Origin: Tuberibacillus sp. Marseille-P3662
GTDB taxonomy: Bacteria; Bacillota; Bacilli; Bacillales; Sporolactobacillaceae
Direction of reading: 5' to 3'
DNA: 64,000 nucleotides
NCBI RefSeq assembly: GCF_900178005.1
Contig: NZ_FXBS01000006.1
Location: 744,001 to 808,000, forward strand
Shown here: positions 24,787 through 33,459 of the stretch, one piece after another
Layout: each line of letters opens with the position of its first letter
How positions within the stretch are numbered: the stretch's first letter is position 1
Translations under genes and position numbers: made by a program
Notes under the pieces: model-generated
Told to the model about the DNA's origin: nothing
Seen by the model: only the letters and a program-made list of their open reading frames with translations
The model's database searches: none

Positions 24787-26103
24787 ATGTCAAAACCTGT
24801 TGTTGCCGTCGTTGGTCGACCTAATGTTGGAAAGTCGACCATTTTTAACCGGGTTATCGGTGAGCGGATTGCTATTGTTGAAGATACACCTGGTGTGACG
24901 CGCGATCGCATTTATGGAACGGGAGAATGGTTAAATCATACATTTAACATTATTGATACGGGTGGCATCGAAGTTGGGAATGAACCGTTACTTGAGCAAA
25001 TGAGAGCACAAGCCAACCTCGCTATTGATGAAGCCGATGTCATTGTTTTCGTTGTGGATGGTATGGATGGTTTAACCTCGGCCGATGAGGAAGTGGCTCA
25101 AATGTTGTACCGGTCTGATAAACCCGTTGTGCTAGGTGTCAACAAAATTGATCATCCCAGCCGAACCGTCCAATTATACGAATTTTATTCATTAGGTTTA
25201 GGGGAGCCACACCCTATGTCTGGTGAGCATGGGACAGGTTTGGGAGATTTGTTGGACGAGGTTATTCATCATTTTGATGAAGGTCTTGGTGCTGATTACG
25301 ATGAAACCGTTAAGAAGTTTTCATTAATTGGTCGGCCGAATGTTGGGAAATCATCGCTTGTGAATGCCATATTGGGAGAAGATAGAGTCATCGTAAGTGA
25401 TATTCCTGGTACGACAAGGGATGCAATTGATACCTCCTTCACGAATCATGGCCAGGATTACGTCATTATTGATACAGCTGGGATGCGTAAACGAGGGAAA
25501 GTCTATGAAAAGACTGAAAAATACAGCGTATTACGTGCGCAGCGAGCGATTGAAAACTCTGATGTGGTTTTAACGCTCATTGATGGGGAAGAAGGTATTA
25601 TTGAACAGGATAAAAAGATTGCGGGTTACGCTCATCAAGCAGGACGCGGTGTGATTATTGTTGTTAATAAGTGGGATGCCGTTAAGAAAAATGATAAAAC
25701 GATGGATGAGTTCCGGCAGAAGATTCGTGACGAATTCCAATTTCTTAGTTATGCGCCGATTGTATTTGTATCTGCTAAAACAAAGTCAAAGCTGCATCAA
25801 CTGATTCCTGTCATTAACACTGTTGATGAGAATCATAGTATGCGGGTTCAAACCAGTGTTTTGAATGATATTGTTATGGATGCTGTGGCTATGTCACCGC
25901 CGCCAACATCTAAAGGGAGACGGCTTAAAATTTATTATGCGACACAAGTGGGAGTTAAACCACCGTCGTTTGTTTTCTTCGTCAATGATCCTGAAATCAT
26001 GCATTTCTCGTATGAAAGGTATCTTGAGAATAAAATTAGAGAAACGTTTGGTTTTGCCGGCACACCGATTAAAATTTTCACACGGAAACGGAGCGACGAT
26101 TAA
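24787..26103 (+). CDS. der: Ribosome biogenesis GTPase Der (EngA)
   Basis: A 438-residue protein with two GTPase domains in tandem, P-loops GRPNVGKST near residue 9 and GRPNVGKSS near residue 183, and a C-terminal KH-like domain. It is needed for maturation of the 50S subunit. Normal family length. Operon with plsY (13-base gap) and gpsA. Confidence 0.97.
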   Translation: MSKPVVAVVGRPNVGKSTIFNRVIGERIAIVEDTPGVTRDRIYGTGEWLNHTFNIIDTGGIEVGNEPLLEQMRAQANLAIDEADVIVFVVDGMDGLTSADEEVAQMLYRSDKPVVLGVNKIDHPSRTVQLYEFYSLGLGEPHPMSGEHGTGLGDLLDEVIHHFDEGLGADYDETVKKFSLIGRPNVGKSSLVNAILGEDRVIVSDIPGTTRDAIDTSFTNHGQDYVIIDTAGMRKRGKVYEKTEKYSVLRAQRAIENSDVVLTLIDGEEGIIEQDKKIAGYAHQAGRGVIIVVNKWDAVKKNDKTMDEFRQKIRDEFQFLSYAPIVFVSAKTKSKLHQLIPVINTVDENHSMRVQTSVLNDIVMDAVAMSPPPTSKGRRLKIYYATQVGVKPPSFVFFVNDPEIMHFSYERYLENKIRETFGFAGTPIKIFTRKRSDD

Positions 26104-26116
26104 GGGGGAGGATGAC

Positions 26117-26719
26117 ATGGTTGTTGCGTTAACTTGGTTCGTCTCCTATCTTATTGGGGCGATTAGTTTTAGTTATCTCATGACAAAAAAGATTAAAAAA
26201 GTAGATATAAGGCAGCTTGGTAGTGGTAATGCCGGAGCGACCAATACGCAAAGGGTTCTTGGGACGGGACCAGCTGTTACTGTCCTATTATTAGATGTTG
26301 CTAAAGGCATCGTCGCTGTTGTTTTAGCACGATTATTGGGATTAGATGATTGGGCTGCTGCGGCTGCTGGGTTATTTGCCATCCTTGGCCATAACTGGCC
26401 GGTTTATTACGGCTTTAGGGGCGGAAAAGGTGTTGCCACAACGATTGGTGTTTTTGCCGTTTTGAATGTTATTCCGACCCTCTTAGCTGGGATTATCACA
26501 ATTATTGTGATTGCGGTGACTCGCTATGTATCACTTGGATCATTGTTGCTGATTACAGTTACCCCTTTTATGACTTATTTTTATAGTCAGGATTCTCTTT
26601 CGCTTCTTATTGTTGAGTGTCTGATTATGGTCCTTTCTTATTGGCAACACCGGACCAATATCAGCAGACTCATAAAAGGCGAGGAAAGTAAATTAGGACA
26701 AAGCAAGAAAACATCTTAG
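26117..26719 (+). CDS. plsY: Acyl-phosphate:glycerol-3-phosphate acyltransferase PlsY
   Basis: A 200-residue membrane enzyme with about five spans that transfers an acyl group from acyl-phosphate (made by PlsX) to glycerol-3-phosphate, the first step of phospholipid assembly. Family motifs are GSGNAGATN, GHNWPVYYGFRGGKGVAT and the late Gly/Asn-Arg segment. ATG 26117 has GGGGGAGGATG upstream. gpsA, which makes the acceptor glycerol-3-phosphate, follows 12 bases later. Confidence 0.95.
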   Translation: MVVALTWFVSYLIGAISFSYLMTKKIKKVDIRQLGSGNAGATNTQRVLGTGPAVTVLLLDVAKGIVAVVLARLLGLDDWAAAAAGLFAILGHNWPVYYGFRGGKGVATTIGVFAVLNVIPTLLAGIITIIVIAVTRYVSLGSLLLITVTPFMTYFYSQDSLSLLIVECLIMVLSYWQHRTNISRLIKGEESKLGQSKKTS

Positions 26720-26731
26720 GGAGGTCAAAGG

Positions 26732-27781
26732 ATGCGCGCGATTGCAGTTATAGGTGCTGGCAGCTGGGGAACGGCTTTAGCCATGGTGCTTGCCAATAAT
26801 GGCCATGATGTCAAACTATGGGCTCGACGGGAAGCGCAAGTCAATGAAATTAACAACCAACATTCGAATCATAAATACTTACCTGATGTTACTTTGCCAA
26901 CACAAATCCAAGCCTATCAGCAAATAGCAGATGTTGTCGAAGGCGTCCAGCATATTATTCTGGTCATCCCAACTAAAAGTCTCAGAGGTGTATTGAACGA
27001 GTTGAAGGCGTGTTTAACGACACCGGTGACATTAACGCATGGAAGCAAAGGAATTGAACCGCAATCGTTCAAACGGGTTACCGAAATCATTATGGAAGAA
27101 ATGCCTGCTTCTGTATTAAGGGGCGTCGCCGTACTATCCGGCCCGAGTCATGCTGAGGAAGTGAGCCGTAAACAGCCGACAACGGTGACTGCCTCTTCTG
27201 AAAATCCTGATGTTGTTAAAGAGGTACAAGATTTATTTATCAATCAACATTTTAGGGTCTATACCAATAAAGATATGGTCGGTGTCGAACTCGGAGGCGC
27301 ATTGAAAAATATTATTGCTCTTGGTGCTGGTATTTCTGACGGATTAGGCTATGGTGACAATGCAAAAGCAGCGCTGATTACTCGTGGGCTTGCCGAAATC
27401 AGTCGTTTAGGTACGAAAATGGGTGCCGAACCATTGACTTTTACGGGACTAGCCGGCATGGGTGACTTGATCGTGACATGTACAAGTGTTCATAGCCGTA
27501 ACTGGAAAGCGGGGCATTTATTAGGACAAGGTCATCAACTTGATGACGTTCTTGATAGAATGGGAATGGCTGTTGAAGGCGTACGGACGACAGAAGCGGC
27601 TTTTGCTCTTGCTGAAAGGGTTGATGTTGAAATGCCCATTACCGAAGCTATCTATGAAGTTCTATTTCGTGAAAAACATCCAAAAACGGCTGTTGATGAG
27701 TTAATGAATCGTGATAAGACGAGTGAACATGGGGGATTAACTCATATTTTGTCTAATGTTTCCCTGCACGAAAAGGATTAA
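26732..27781 (+). CDS. gpsA: Glycerol-3-phosphate dehydrogenase [NAD(P)+]
   Basis: A 349-residue cytoplasmic enzyme reducing dihydroxyacetone phosphate to glycerol-3-phosphate for lipid synthesis. The NAD(P)-binding GAGSWGTALA is near the N-terminus; the catalytic Lys lies in VELGGALKNIIALGAG, and GDLIVTCTS follows. Third gene of der-plsY-gpsA with a good AGGGAGGT site. No terminator hairpin follows at once; the next gene starts 77 bases on. Confidence 0.95.
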   Translation: MRAIAVIGAGSWGTALAMVLANNGHDVKLWARREAQVNEINNQHSNHKYLPDVTLPTQIQAYQQIADVVEGVQHIILVIPTKSLRGVLNELKACLTTPVTLTHGSKGIEPQSFKRVTEIIMEEMPASVLRGVAVLSGPSHAEEVSRKQPTTVTASSENPDVVKEVQDLFINQHFRVYTNKDMVGVELGGALKNIIALGAGISDGLGYGDNAKAALITRGLAEISRLGTKMGAEPLTFTGLAGMGDLIVTCTSVHSRNWKAGHLLGQGHQLDDVLDRMGMAVEGVRTTEAAFALAERVDVEMPITEAIYEVLFREKHPKTAVDELMNRDKTSEHGGLTHILSNVSLHEKD

Positions 27782-27818
27782 GATTTAGGATCTAATCATC
27801 ACACTAGGAGCCCTTCTG

Positions 27819-27827
27819 CATATAATG
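27819..27827 (+). promoter_or_regulatory. Possible SigK-type -10 before spoVIF-like gene
   Basis: CATATAATG with AC dinucleotides 14-16 bases upstream loosely resembles SigK promoters (AC then CATANNNTA). Inferred mainly from the expected late mother-cell expression of SpoVIF. Confidence 0.3.
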
Positions 27828-27858
27828 TCTTGAAAGCATGGGAAAAAGGAGGGCTTCC

Positions 27859-28119
27859 ATGGACCCAAACCATCCATTTTTTGATAAGATTGAACAGAAC
27901 ACAAATGTTAAAAAGGAAGACATCTTTTCTTTGGCCAATTCAGTGGCCAATGCCAATTTTCAAGATGAACAAACGGTTCGCCAAATTGTCTCACGCGTTG
28001 CTCAAATGGCGAATACGTCAATTTCCAAAGACAAAGAAGAGCAAATCGTGAAAGCCATTGTTGACAATGATGTGCCGATGGATTTTTCTTCCTTGGCTAA
28101 AATGTTTGATAAAAAGTAA
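27859..28119 (+). CDS. Stage VI sporulation protein F-like
   Basis: An 86-residue protein matching the SpoVIF (YjcC) family: it opens with FFDKIEQNTNVKKEDIFSLANSV and contains NFQDEQTVRQIVSRV. In B. subtilis SpoVIF is a late mother-cell protein needed for coat assembly through GerE; there it is encoded elsewhere, so this may be an orthologue moved in position or a paralogue. ATG 27859 is preceded by AAAGGAGGGC. Confidence 0.82.
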   Translation: MDPNHPFFDKIEQNTNVKKEDIFSLANSVANANFQDEQTVRQIVSRVAQMANTSISKDKEEQIVKAIVDNDVPMDFSSLAKMFDKK

Positions 28120-28142
28120 AAAATCTGGGCTATCGTCTGCGA

Positions 28143-28269
28143 CATTCATGCTAACAACGGCATACGCTAATCATGAATACACAAATCAATTCTAACGAAG
28201 GGCTTTGTGTATGGAAGGTTTTAGTCATTAAAACTGAAAGGGAGGTTCGCCTTTCCTTTCAGTTTTTTT
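28143..28269 (+). ncRNA. Candidate structured RNA ending in a terminator
   Basis: Three successive inverted repeats lie in gene-free DNA: ATTCATG (28145-28151) with CATGAAT (28172-28178), ATACACAAA (28177-28185) with TTTGTGTAT (28204-28212), and AAACTGAAAGG (28231-28241) with CCTTTCAGTTT (28254-28264) followed by a T run. The last is an intrinsic terminator. Together they could be a small RNA or the folded 3' end of the spoVIF-like mRNA. The first two repeats share two bases and would compete or stack. Confidence 0.45.
28229..28269 (+). terminator. Terminator before the DUF2768 gene
   Basis: AAAACTGAAAGG pairs with CCTTTCAGTTTT around a 12-base loop, followed by a run of T. It ends the gpsA/spoVIF-like transcript or the candidate small RNA. 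Confidence 0.85.
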
Positions 28270-28317
28270 ATGTTTGGTCAAGCCATACGGCAGACCTTTG
28301 TCAAAATAGAAATGATA

Positions 28318-28345
28318 TTGTCAGGCCCGGAAAATGTGCTATAAT
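28318..28345 (+). promoter_or_regulatory. Sigma-A promoter with extended -10
   Basis: TTGTCA (28318-28323), a 16-base spacer and TATAAT (28340-28345) preceded by TGC. A near-consensus promoter 26 bases before the DUF2768 gene. Confidence 0.65.
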
Positions 28346-28370
28346 ACGTATGGATTGGAGGAAGAGAGAC

Positions 28371-28565
28371 ATGTCCCCAGGTTTGATGAAGATGTGGATT
28401 TCATTTTTGGCCATATTTTTATTAGTGGTTGCTGCGGTGTTCATAATGTTGAGTCGATATAAATTATCGGGCCTTTTCCGTTTGATTGTCTCTTTTATTG
28501 CCTATGCGTTTTTATTTATTGGTGGCATTCTTATGATTATGATTATCTTTTCGAGTCCGGTTTAG
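28371..28565 (+). CDS. Small two-span membrane protein (DUF2768)
   Basis: A 64-residue protein made of two hydrophobic segments with a short basic loop (SRYKLSG). Size and place before yphF match the DUF2768 proteins of Bacillales. Function unknown. ATG 28371 has GGAGGAAGAGA upstream; the frame is open further back, but that part overlaps the terminator and promoter. It ends 18 bases before yphF. Confidence 0.7.
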   Translation: MSPGLMKMWISFLAIFLLVVAAVFIMLSRYKLSGLFRLIVSFIAYAFLFIGGILMIMIIFSSPV

Positions 28566-28583
28566 TGGTAAGGGAGAACTGAC

Positions 28584-29297
28584 ATGAAGCGAATTATAAA
28601 ATACATATTAACCATGACATTGATTTTTGCGTTAACGGGTTGTGTCGATCCTGAGAGTAATCAGTCGCAAACTCATAAGGCTTATCAAACAGATATTAAT
28701 ACAGTTGAAGCAGCTGTTCGCGCTTTTAAAGAAGCGAAGATAGGCTTGCCTATTGAGAATTTTAATGAGGATACACCAAAATATCTAAGGTACAAAATTG
28801 ATTTTAATCGCTTAGTTCCAGATTATTTGCCAAAGCCGCCTGCGAATGCCTATCAAAAAGGTGGATATTTTCAATATGTGATTGTTCATCCTGAACAAGA
28901 ACCCCAGGTTAAGGTTTTGGATGTGGCGATTTACAACCAAGTAAAACGCATACAAAAGAAAGTTGATCGATTTCGTGCGCGCCATGGTTATGCGCCACTT
29001 GCTGATATGATTACACCAGGACGTTATAAGATCAATTTTGAACAGTTGGGGTATGACAGTCCGCCCAAAGTCACAAGTCCTTACAGTGGACAACCACTGG
29101 GGTTTGTTTTAAATAACGATTCCCAAGTGTTTATCAACTATTTACCTGATATTTATCAGACACTGAATAATACTGATAAAACCTATAAACCAGGTGAAGA
29201 TTTGCGTCAGGTTTTAGTTCAGAATTCCCCGTATGTGCCTGTAAAGTCCTTGCCGTATACGTTAAAGAATGGTGACATTGTATTTTTAATAAAATAA
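28584..29297 (+). CDS. yphF: Lipoprotein YphF
   Basis: A 237-residue predicted lipoprotein: hydrophobic signal with lipobox LTGC (Cys21), then a mostly soluble extracytoplasmic part. Position before spoIVA matches YphF of B. subtilis, a putative lipoprotein of unknown role. No catalytic motif was recognised. Co-transcribed with the DUF2768 gene and ended by a strong terminator. Confidence 0.8.
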   Translation: MKRIIKYILTMTLIFALTGCVDPESNQSQTHKAYQTDINTVEAAVRAFKEAKIGLPIENFNEDTPKYLRYKIDFNRLVPDYLPKPPANAYQKGGYFQYVIVHPEQEPQVKVLDVAIYNQVKRIQKKVDRFRARHGYAPLADMITPGRYKINFEQLGYDSPPKVTSPYSGQPLGFVLNNDSQVFINYLPDIYQTLNNTDKTYKPGEDLRQVLVQNSPYVPVKSLPYTLKNGDIVFLIK

Positions 29298-29306
29298 TTG
29301 GTATGA

Positions 29307-29349
29307 AAACCTCTCGCTCCAAATAGGGATAAAGCGAGAGGTTTTTTTG
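29307..29349 (+). terminator. Terminator after yphF
   Basis: AAACCTCTCGCT (29307-29318) pairs with AGCGAGAGGTTT (29333-29344), followed by TTTT. Confidence 0.85.
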
Positions 29350-29405
29350 CCTGGATCCATCGCATTCATAACTATGATTTTGTAAAATCTATTTTTATAA
29401 AAAAA

Positions 29406-29433
29406 GCATAATCAATGGACAAAGTCATAGTTA
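29406..29433 (+). promoter_or_regulatory. Probable SigE promoter of spoIVA
   Basis: GCATAAT (29406-29412), 13 bases, then CATAGTTA (29426-29433) resembles the SigE pattern (KCATATT and CATACAAT). It is placed about 55 bases before spoIVA, which is SigE-dependent in B. subtilis. Confidence 0.5.
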
Positions 29434-29488
29434 TATAGTATCGAATCAGGTTGAAGTCGATTCATTATGCTGTACGGGAGGGTATAGA

Positions 29489-30967
29489 ATGGAAAGAGTC
29501 GATATTTTTAAAGATATCGCCGAGCGGACAGGTGGGGATGTCTATCTTGGTGTCGTTGGTGCTGTCAGGACTGGTAAATCCACATTTATCAAAAAGTTTA
29601 TGGAGTTGGTGGTTTTACCCAACATAGAAAATGAATCCGAACGGGCGCGGACACAAGATGAACTACCGCAAAGCGGCGCAGGCAAACAAGTCATGACAAC
29701 GGAACCTAAATTTGTGCCAAACAATGCGGTTTCTGTGAATGTTGATGAAGGTTTGGAAGTGAATACCCGACTTGTGGATTGTGTCGGATATGCAGTCAAT
29801 GGTGCCAAAGGATTTGAAGATGAGAATGGGCCGCGAATGGTCAATACACCGTGGTATGATGAACCCATTCCATTTCAAGAGGCTGCAGAAATTGGTACGA
29901 GAAAAGTCATTCAAGAGCATTCAACATTAGGCGTCGTTGTCACCACAGATGGAACGATCGGAGACATTGCGCGCTATGATTATTTAGAATCAGAAGAGCG
30001 TGTGGTTGAAGAACTTAGAGAAGTCGGTAAACCATTTATTATGGTGATCAATTCGGCTCAGCCGCACCATCCGGATACAGAGGCATTGCGGAAACAGCTT
30101 AATGAAAAATATGATATTCCGGTATTGGCGCAAAGCGTTGAAAATATGACGGAACATGACATTAACAGTGTTCTGCGAGAGGCGTTATATGAATTTCCGG
30201 TATTGGAAGTCAATGTTAACTTGCCAAGCTGGGTAATGGTCCTCCGTGAAGATCATTGGTTGCGAGAAAGCTATGAGGAAGCGGTGAAGAATACCGTTCA
30301 AGATATTAAACGCCTTCGTGATGTTGATCGCGTGGTCGGTCATTTTGATGATTATGAATTCATTGATAATGCATCTCTTGCAGGGATTGACATGGGCCAA
30401 GGGGTGGCTGAGATTGATCTTTACGCCCCCGATGACCTGTATGACCAAGTGTTAAAAGAAGTTGTCGGTGTTGAAATCAGGGGAAAAGATCACCTCTTAC
30501 AGTTAATGCAGGAATTCTCTGAGGCAAAGCGTGAATATGATCAAGTGTCGGATGCCCTTACAATGGTCAAACAAACCGGATATGGTATTGCGTCGCCGGC
30601 ATTGGAAGATATGAGTTTGGATGAACCTGAAATTATTCGCCAAGGGTCACGCTTTGGTGTTCGTCTCAAGGCGGTGGCGCCATCCATTCATATGATCAAA
30701 GTGGATGTTGAATCCGAGTTTTCACCGATTATTGGAACCGAAAAGCAAAGTGAGGAACTAGTAAGGTATTTAATGCAAGATTTTGAAGATGATCCACTTT
30801 CTATTTGGAATTCCGATATATTCGGTCGATCCTTAAATTCTATTGTCCGCGAAGGTATTTCCGCCAAATTATCGTTAATGCCGGAAAACGCCCGGTATAA
30901 ACTTAAGGAAACACTTGAAAGAATTATCAACGAAGGATCCGGCGGATTAATTGCTATTATTTTGTAG
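29489..30967 (+). CDS. spoIVA: Stage IV sporulation protein A, coat morphogenetic ATPase
   Basis: A 492-residue protein, the usual length. The Walker A motif GAVRTGKSTFIKKF is near residue 24, and the TRAFAC-type region RLVDCVGYAV follows. SpoIVA polymerises with ATP hydrolysis on the outer forespore membrane and forms the basement layer of the spore coat, anchored by SpoVM; the C-terminal part (NEGSGGLIAIIL) is the tethering region. Single-gene unit with its own terminator. Confidence 0.97.
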   Translation: MERVDIFKDIAERTGGDVYLGVVGAVRTGKSTFIKKFMELVVLPNIENESERARTQDELPQSGAGKQVMTTEPKFVPNNAVSVNVDEGLEVNTRLVDCVGYAVNGAKGFEDENGPRMVNTPWYDEPIPFQEAAEIGTRKVIQEHSTLGVVVTTDGTIGDIARYDYLESEERVVEELREVGKPFIMVINSAQPHHPDTEALRKQLNEKYDIPVLAQSVENMTEHDINSVLREALYEFPVLEVNVNLPSWVMVLREDHWLRESYEEAVKNTVQDIKRLRDVDRVVGHFDDYEFIDNASLAGIDMGQGVAEIDLYAPDDLYDQVLKEVVGVEIRGKDHLLQLMQEFSEAKREYDQVSDALTMVKQTGYGIASPALEDMSLDEPEIIRQGSRFGVRLKAVAPSIHMIKVDVESEFSPIIGTEKQSEELVRYLMQDFEDDPLSIWNSDIFGRSLNSIVREGISAKLSLMPENARYKLKETLERIINEGSGGLIAIIL

Positions 30968-30979
30968 AAAAAACCTGAA

Positions 30980-31015
30980 AGGCTTCCTGTCACATGGACA
31001 GGAAGCTTTTTTATT
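30980..31015 (+). terminator. Terminator after spoIVA
   Basis: GCTTCCTGTC (30982-30991) pairs perfectly with GACAGGAAGC (30997-31006), followed by TTTTTTATT. Confidence 0.9.
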
Positions 31016-31027
31016 GTTTAAAAAAAG

Positions 31028-31207
31028 TTGTCTATAATTCTGTAAAATGGGCTATAATGTTAATAGAATGAAGGAAATTCAGGACTTTTTTAGCTAAATT
31101 CCATAGAAATTGTTGAATTATGTCCTAAGTTCCTTTATGATTAGCGTTGATAGTAGGTATATGACTTTGAAAATCATATGAACAGCATTCCTCGAGAGGA
31201 GGTGAGA
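31028..31207 (+). promoter_or_regulatory. hbs promoter and long structured leader
   Basis: TATAAT (31053-31058) with TTGTCT upstream (spacer 19, long) gives a leader of about 140 bases. Within it, AAGGAAATTCAGGAC around 31071-31085 can pair with GTCCTAAGTTCCTT around 31123-31136, with one mismatch or bulge, leaving a loop of about 37 bases. The very strong ribosome-binding site GAGGAGGTGAGA lies right before the start. This may stabilise the mRNA or tune HU output. Confidence 0.5.
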
Positions 31208-31483
31208 ATGTTGAATAAAACGGAATTGGTTAATACAGTTGCAGAATCAACTCAACTATCAAAGAAAGATGCATCCGATGCCGTTGACTCAGTGTTCTCC
31301 GCAATTACTGATTCACTTACAGAAGGTAATAATGTTCAATTAATTGGTTTTGGAAACTTTGAAGTCCGTGAGCGTTCAGCGCGTAAAGGACGTAATCCAC
31401 AAACCGGAGATGAAATTGAAATTCCGGCCAGCAAGGTTCCGGCATTCAAACCTGGGAAAGCCCTTAAAGATGCTGTAAAGTAA
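31208..31483 (+). CDS. hbs: DNA-binding protein HU (HBsu)
   Basis: A 91-residue histone-like protein that bends and compacts DNA as a dimer. NKTELVN at the start, the [21 protein letters not shown] arm region (read in two parts) and [14 protein letters not shown] at the end match HBsu nearly residue for residue. ATG 31208 or the next codon TTG 31211 could start; the site GGAGGTGA suits both. Monocistronic, with a terminator. Confidence 0.97.
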   Translation: MLNKTELVNTVAESTQLSKKDASDAVDSVFSAITDSLTEGNNVQLIGFGNFEVRERSARKGRNPQTGDEIEIPASKVPAFKPGKALKDAVK

Positions 31484-31495
31484 TACATAGGGCAG

Positions 31496-31529
31496 AAAAA
31501 GAGCCACTTATAGTGGCTCTTTTTCTTTT
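31496..31529 (+). terminator. Terminator after hbs
   Basis: GAGCCACT (31501-31508) and AGTGGCTC (31512-31519) with A-rich and T-rich extensions and a 3-base loop, then TTTTTCTTTT. Confidence 0.9.
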
Positions 31530-31559
31530 GTAGGCTCGACTACGTTATGAACGCTAGAT

Positions 31560-31589
31560 TTGATGGAATATTTACGTTTGGTGTATAAT
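31560..31589 (+). promoter_or_regulatory. Sigma-A-like promoter for folE-mtrB
   Basis: TTGATG (31560-31565) and TATAAT (31584-31589) with an 18-base spacer, 40 bases before folE. Confidence 0.5.
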
Positions 31590-31628
31590 CTTATAAGACG
31601 ATATGTGCCTTGAATGGAGGACAAATCT

Positions 31629-32192
31629 TTGAGTATAAATCGAGAAAAAATTCAACAAGCTGTTACAATGATTATTGATGCTATTGGTGAGGATCCAGAA
31701 CGAGAAGGACTCATTGATACACCTAAACGTGTAGCCAAAATGTATGAAGAAGTCTTTGCTGGTCTTGATCAAGATCCTAAGGAATATTTTGAAACCATTT
31801 TTGGCGAAGAGCATGAGGAATTGGTCTTAGTCAAGGACATTCCATTCTATTCTATGTGCGAACACCATTTACTCCCGGTTTATGGCAACGCACATGTTGG
31901 TTATATTCCGCGTGATGGGAAAGTAACGGGTTTAAGCAAATTAGCAAGAGCGGTCGAGGCAGTGGCTAAGCGTCCTCAGTTACAAGAGCGAATGACGACG
32001 ACCGTTGCTAATGCCATTGTAGAAAGTCTTAACCCTCACGGTGTTATTGTTGTTATTGAGGCTGAACATATGTGTATGACCATGAGAGGTGTCAAAAAAC
32101 CAGGATCGAAAACTGTTACCTCTGCTGTAAGAGGGACATTTGAACAAGATGTTTCATCACGGTCTGAAGCCATGTCACTCATTAGAGATTAA
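31629..32192 (+). CDS. folE: GTP cyclohydrolase I
   Basis: A 187-residue enzyme (MtrA in the mtrAB operon) forming dihydroneopterin triphosphate from GTP, the first step of folate synthesis. The zinc-binding CEHHLLP and the late [11 protein letters not shown] are intact. The start is TTG 31629 with GGAGG eight bases upstream, which gives the family N-terminus; an ATG at 31614 overlaps that site. mtrB follows 64 bases later in the same operon, as in B. subtilis. Confidence 0.95.
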   Translation: MSINREKIQQAVTMIIDAIGEDPEREGLIDTPKRVAKMYEEVFAGLDQDPKEYFETIFGEEHEELVLVKDIPFYSMCEHHLLPVYGNAHVGYIPRDGKVTGLSKLARAVEAVAKRPQLQERMTTTVANAIVESLNPHGVIVVIEAEHMCMTMRGVKKPGSKTVTSAVRGTFEQDVSSRSEAMSLIRD

Positions 32193-32256
32193 GCTCAAGA
32201 ATCGACAGAGGAAGCAAGACAATTTATTCATAATGATTGTAGATGGAGGTGTGCTT

Positions 32257-32478
32257 GTGGAGCAAAATAATAGTAATGAATTCTTTGTTGTCAAAGCGAA
32301 TGAAGATGGCGTTAATGTCATTGGTTTAACGCGTGGAGCGGATACCCGTTTTCACCACTCTGAAAAACTTGATAAAGGTGAAGTGATGATTGCCCAATTC
32401 ACGGAACATACGGGTGCTGTGAAAGTTCGAGGAAAAGCAACGATTCAGACCAGGCACGGCGAAACAGAAGCCGATTAA
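32257..32478 (+). CDS. mtrB: Tryptophan RNA-binding attenuation protein TRAP
   Basis: A 73-residue TRAP subunit. In B. subtilis eleven subunits form a ring that, when loaded with tryptophan, wraps RNA carrying about eleven GAG/UAG triplets and so lowers trp expression. [21 protein letters not shown] and [13 protein letters not shown] (read in parts) match closely, including the residues used for Trp and RNA binding ([12 protein letters not shown] region, KVRG). The start is GTG 32257 with GGAGG seven bases upstream, giving a length like the 75-residue B. subtilis protein. Its likely target, the trpD leader, lies 5.7 kb downstream. Confidence 0.96.
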   Translation: MEQNNSNEFFVVKANEDGVNVIGLTRGADTRFHHSEKLDKGEVMIAQFTEHTGAVKVRGKATIQTRHGETEAD

Positions 32479-32483
32479 AAATT

Positions 32484-32526
32484 GTGATATAAAAAATGGA
32501 GGCAGGTCCTCCATTTTTTATATCAC
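32484..32526. terminator. Terminator after mtrB, 19-bp perfect stem
   Basis: GTGATATAAAAAATGGAGG is perfectly complementary to the segment at 32508-32526 across a 5-base loop. The inner A/T run provides the U tract. The length and symmetry suggest it could act in both directions. Confidence 0.82.
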
Positions 32527-32631
32527 TTAAAGAAAAATATAAGTCAACTAATGCTTTCGACATTAATGCTTGGCGATAAGCCGGGTTATCTTTAATAGGG
32601 TTGTATTTTGGCTTTATGGGTTTGGTTGATT

Positions 32632-32642
32632 TGTGCTATAAT
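32632..32642 (+). promoter_or_regulatory. Extended -10 promoter for hepS-menG-hepT
   Basis: TGTGCTATAAT gives an extended -10 (hexamer 32637-32642) about 53 bases before hepS. The -35 is weak. Confidence 0.45.
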
Positions 32643-32694
32643 GATTTAAGTGCTTAACCTATAGCTAGCCGATCATTCGCATGGGGGATCTATG

Positions 32695-33459
32695 ATGACA
32701 GAGAATCGCCAGTTGAAACAGCTGATGGATCATATTAAACAATACATACAGCAACCTTATTTATCCCGGTTTATCAAGGCACCGGACATTGATGAGGAAC
32801 AAGTTGACCTGTTATATCAACTTGCTCAGCCGATACATGAGAATACTGAAGACTACGTGGCATCAATCGTCCTTGTACAAACAGCGTTAAATACACATGA
32901 TACGATTTCAGTAGATGCTTCCCAAGTGATTGGCAAAGAACGGGAGTTAACGGTATTAGCCGGTGACTATTATAGTGCGCTTTACTATTATTTGCTATCA
33001 ACATTGAAGGATAACCAAACCATCAAAGCCGTTTCTGAGGGTATTAAAGCCGTTAATGAAGCCAAGATGGCTTTATATAAGAATGATTTATCGTGGGCGC
33101 AAATGCTGAGTACATTAAGAGTCATTGAGACAACGATTATTGATAAGGTGTGCTTGTCCCTAGGATACAGTGAAGATCGGCGCATCATCCAAGATTATTT
33201 CTATCTCAAACGGTTATGGAAGGAAAAGAACTTGTTGGTGCAAGGAGAAGGGTCGTCATTATTTGAACAAGCCTTCAAAAAACGTCCTGATATTAGGTCA
33301 GGGATTATTCAAGTGTTTGAAGATGCGATCCAAGGATTGTTGCCGATATTTGTTAATGGACAGAAGCCACTTCCTCGTTTGATATCGGATGTCATAAAGC
33401 GAAATCAATGGCTCAATCAGTTTCAAGGGCATAAATTGATTGCGGAAGAAGGATCTTAA
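32695..33459 (+). CDS. hepS: Heptaprenyl diphosphate synthase component I
   Basis: A 254-residue all-helical protein matching HepS (GerCA), the small subunit of the two-part enzyme that makes the C35 side chain of menaquinone with HepT. The [13 protein letters not shown] and LSDLI-like C-terminal segments and position before menG support this. ATG 32695 has six bases to GGGGGA; ATG 32692 is the other option. The stop overlaps the menG start by one base (TAATG). Confidence 0.88.
   Translation: MTENRQLKQLMDHIKQYIQQPYLSRFIKAPDIDEEQVDLLYQLAQPIHENTEDYVASIVLVQTALNTHDTISVDASQVIGKERELTVLAGDYYSALYYYLLSTLKDNQTIKAVSEGIKAVNEAKMALYKNDLSWAQMLSTLRVIETTIIDKVCLSLGYSEDRRIIQDYFYLKRLWKEKNLLVQGEGSSLFEQAFKKRPDIRSGIIQVFEDAIQGLLPIFVNGQKPLPRLISDVIKRNQWLNQFQGHKLIAEEGS

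Noticed and set aside
25865-26116. N-terminal extension of plsY inside der
   Set aside because: The frame is open, but the family start and a strong ribosome-binding site are at 26117, and the extension is a shadow of the Der C-terminus.
28173-28370. Longer N-terminus for the DUF2768 protein
   Set aside because: It crosses an intrinsic terminator and a near-consensus promoter; ATG 28371 has a good ribosome-binding site.
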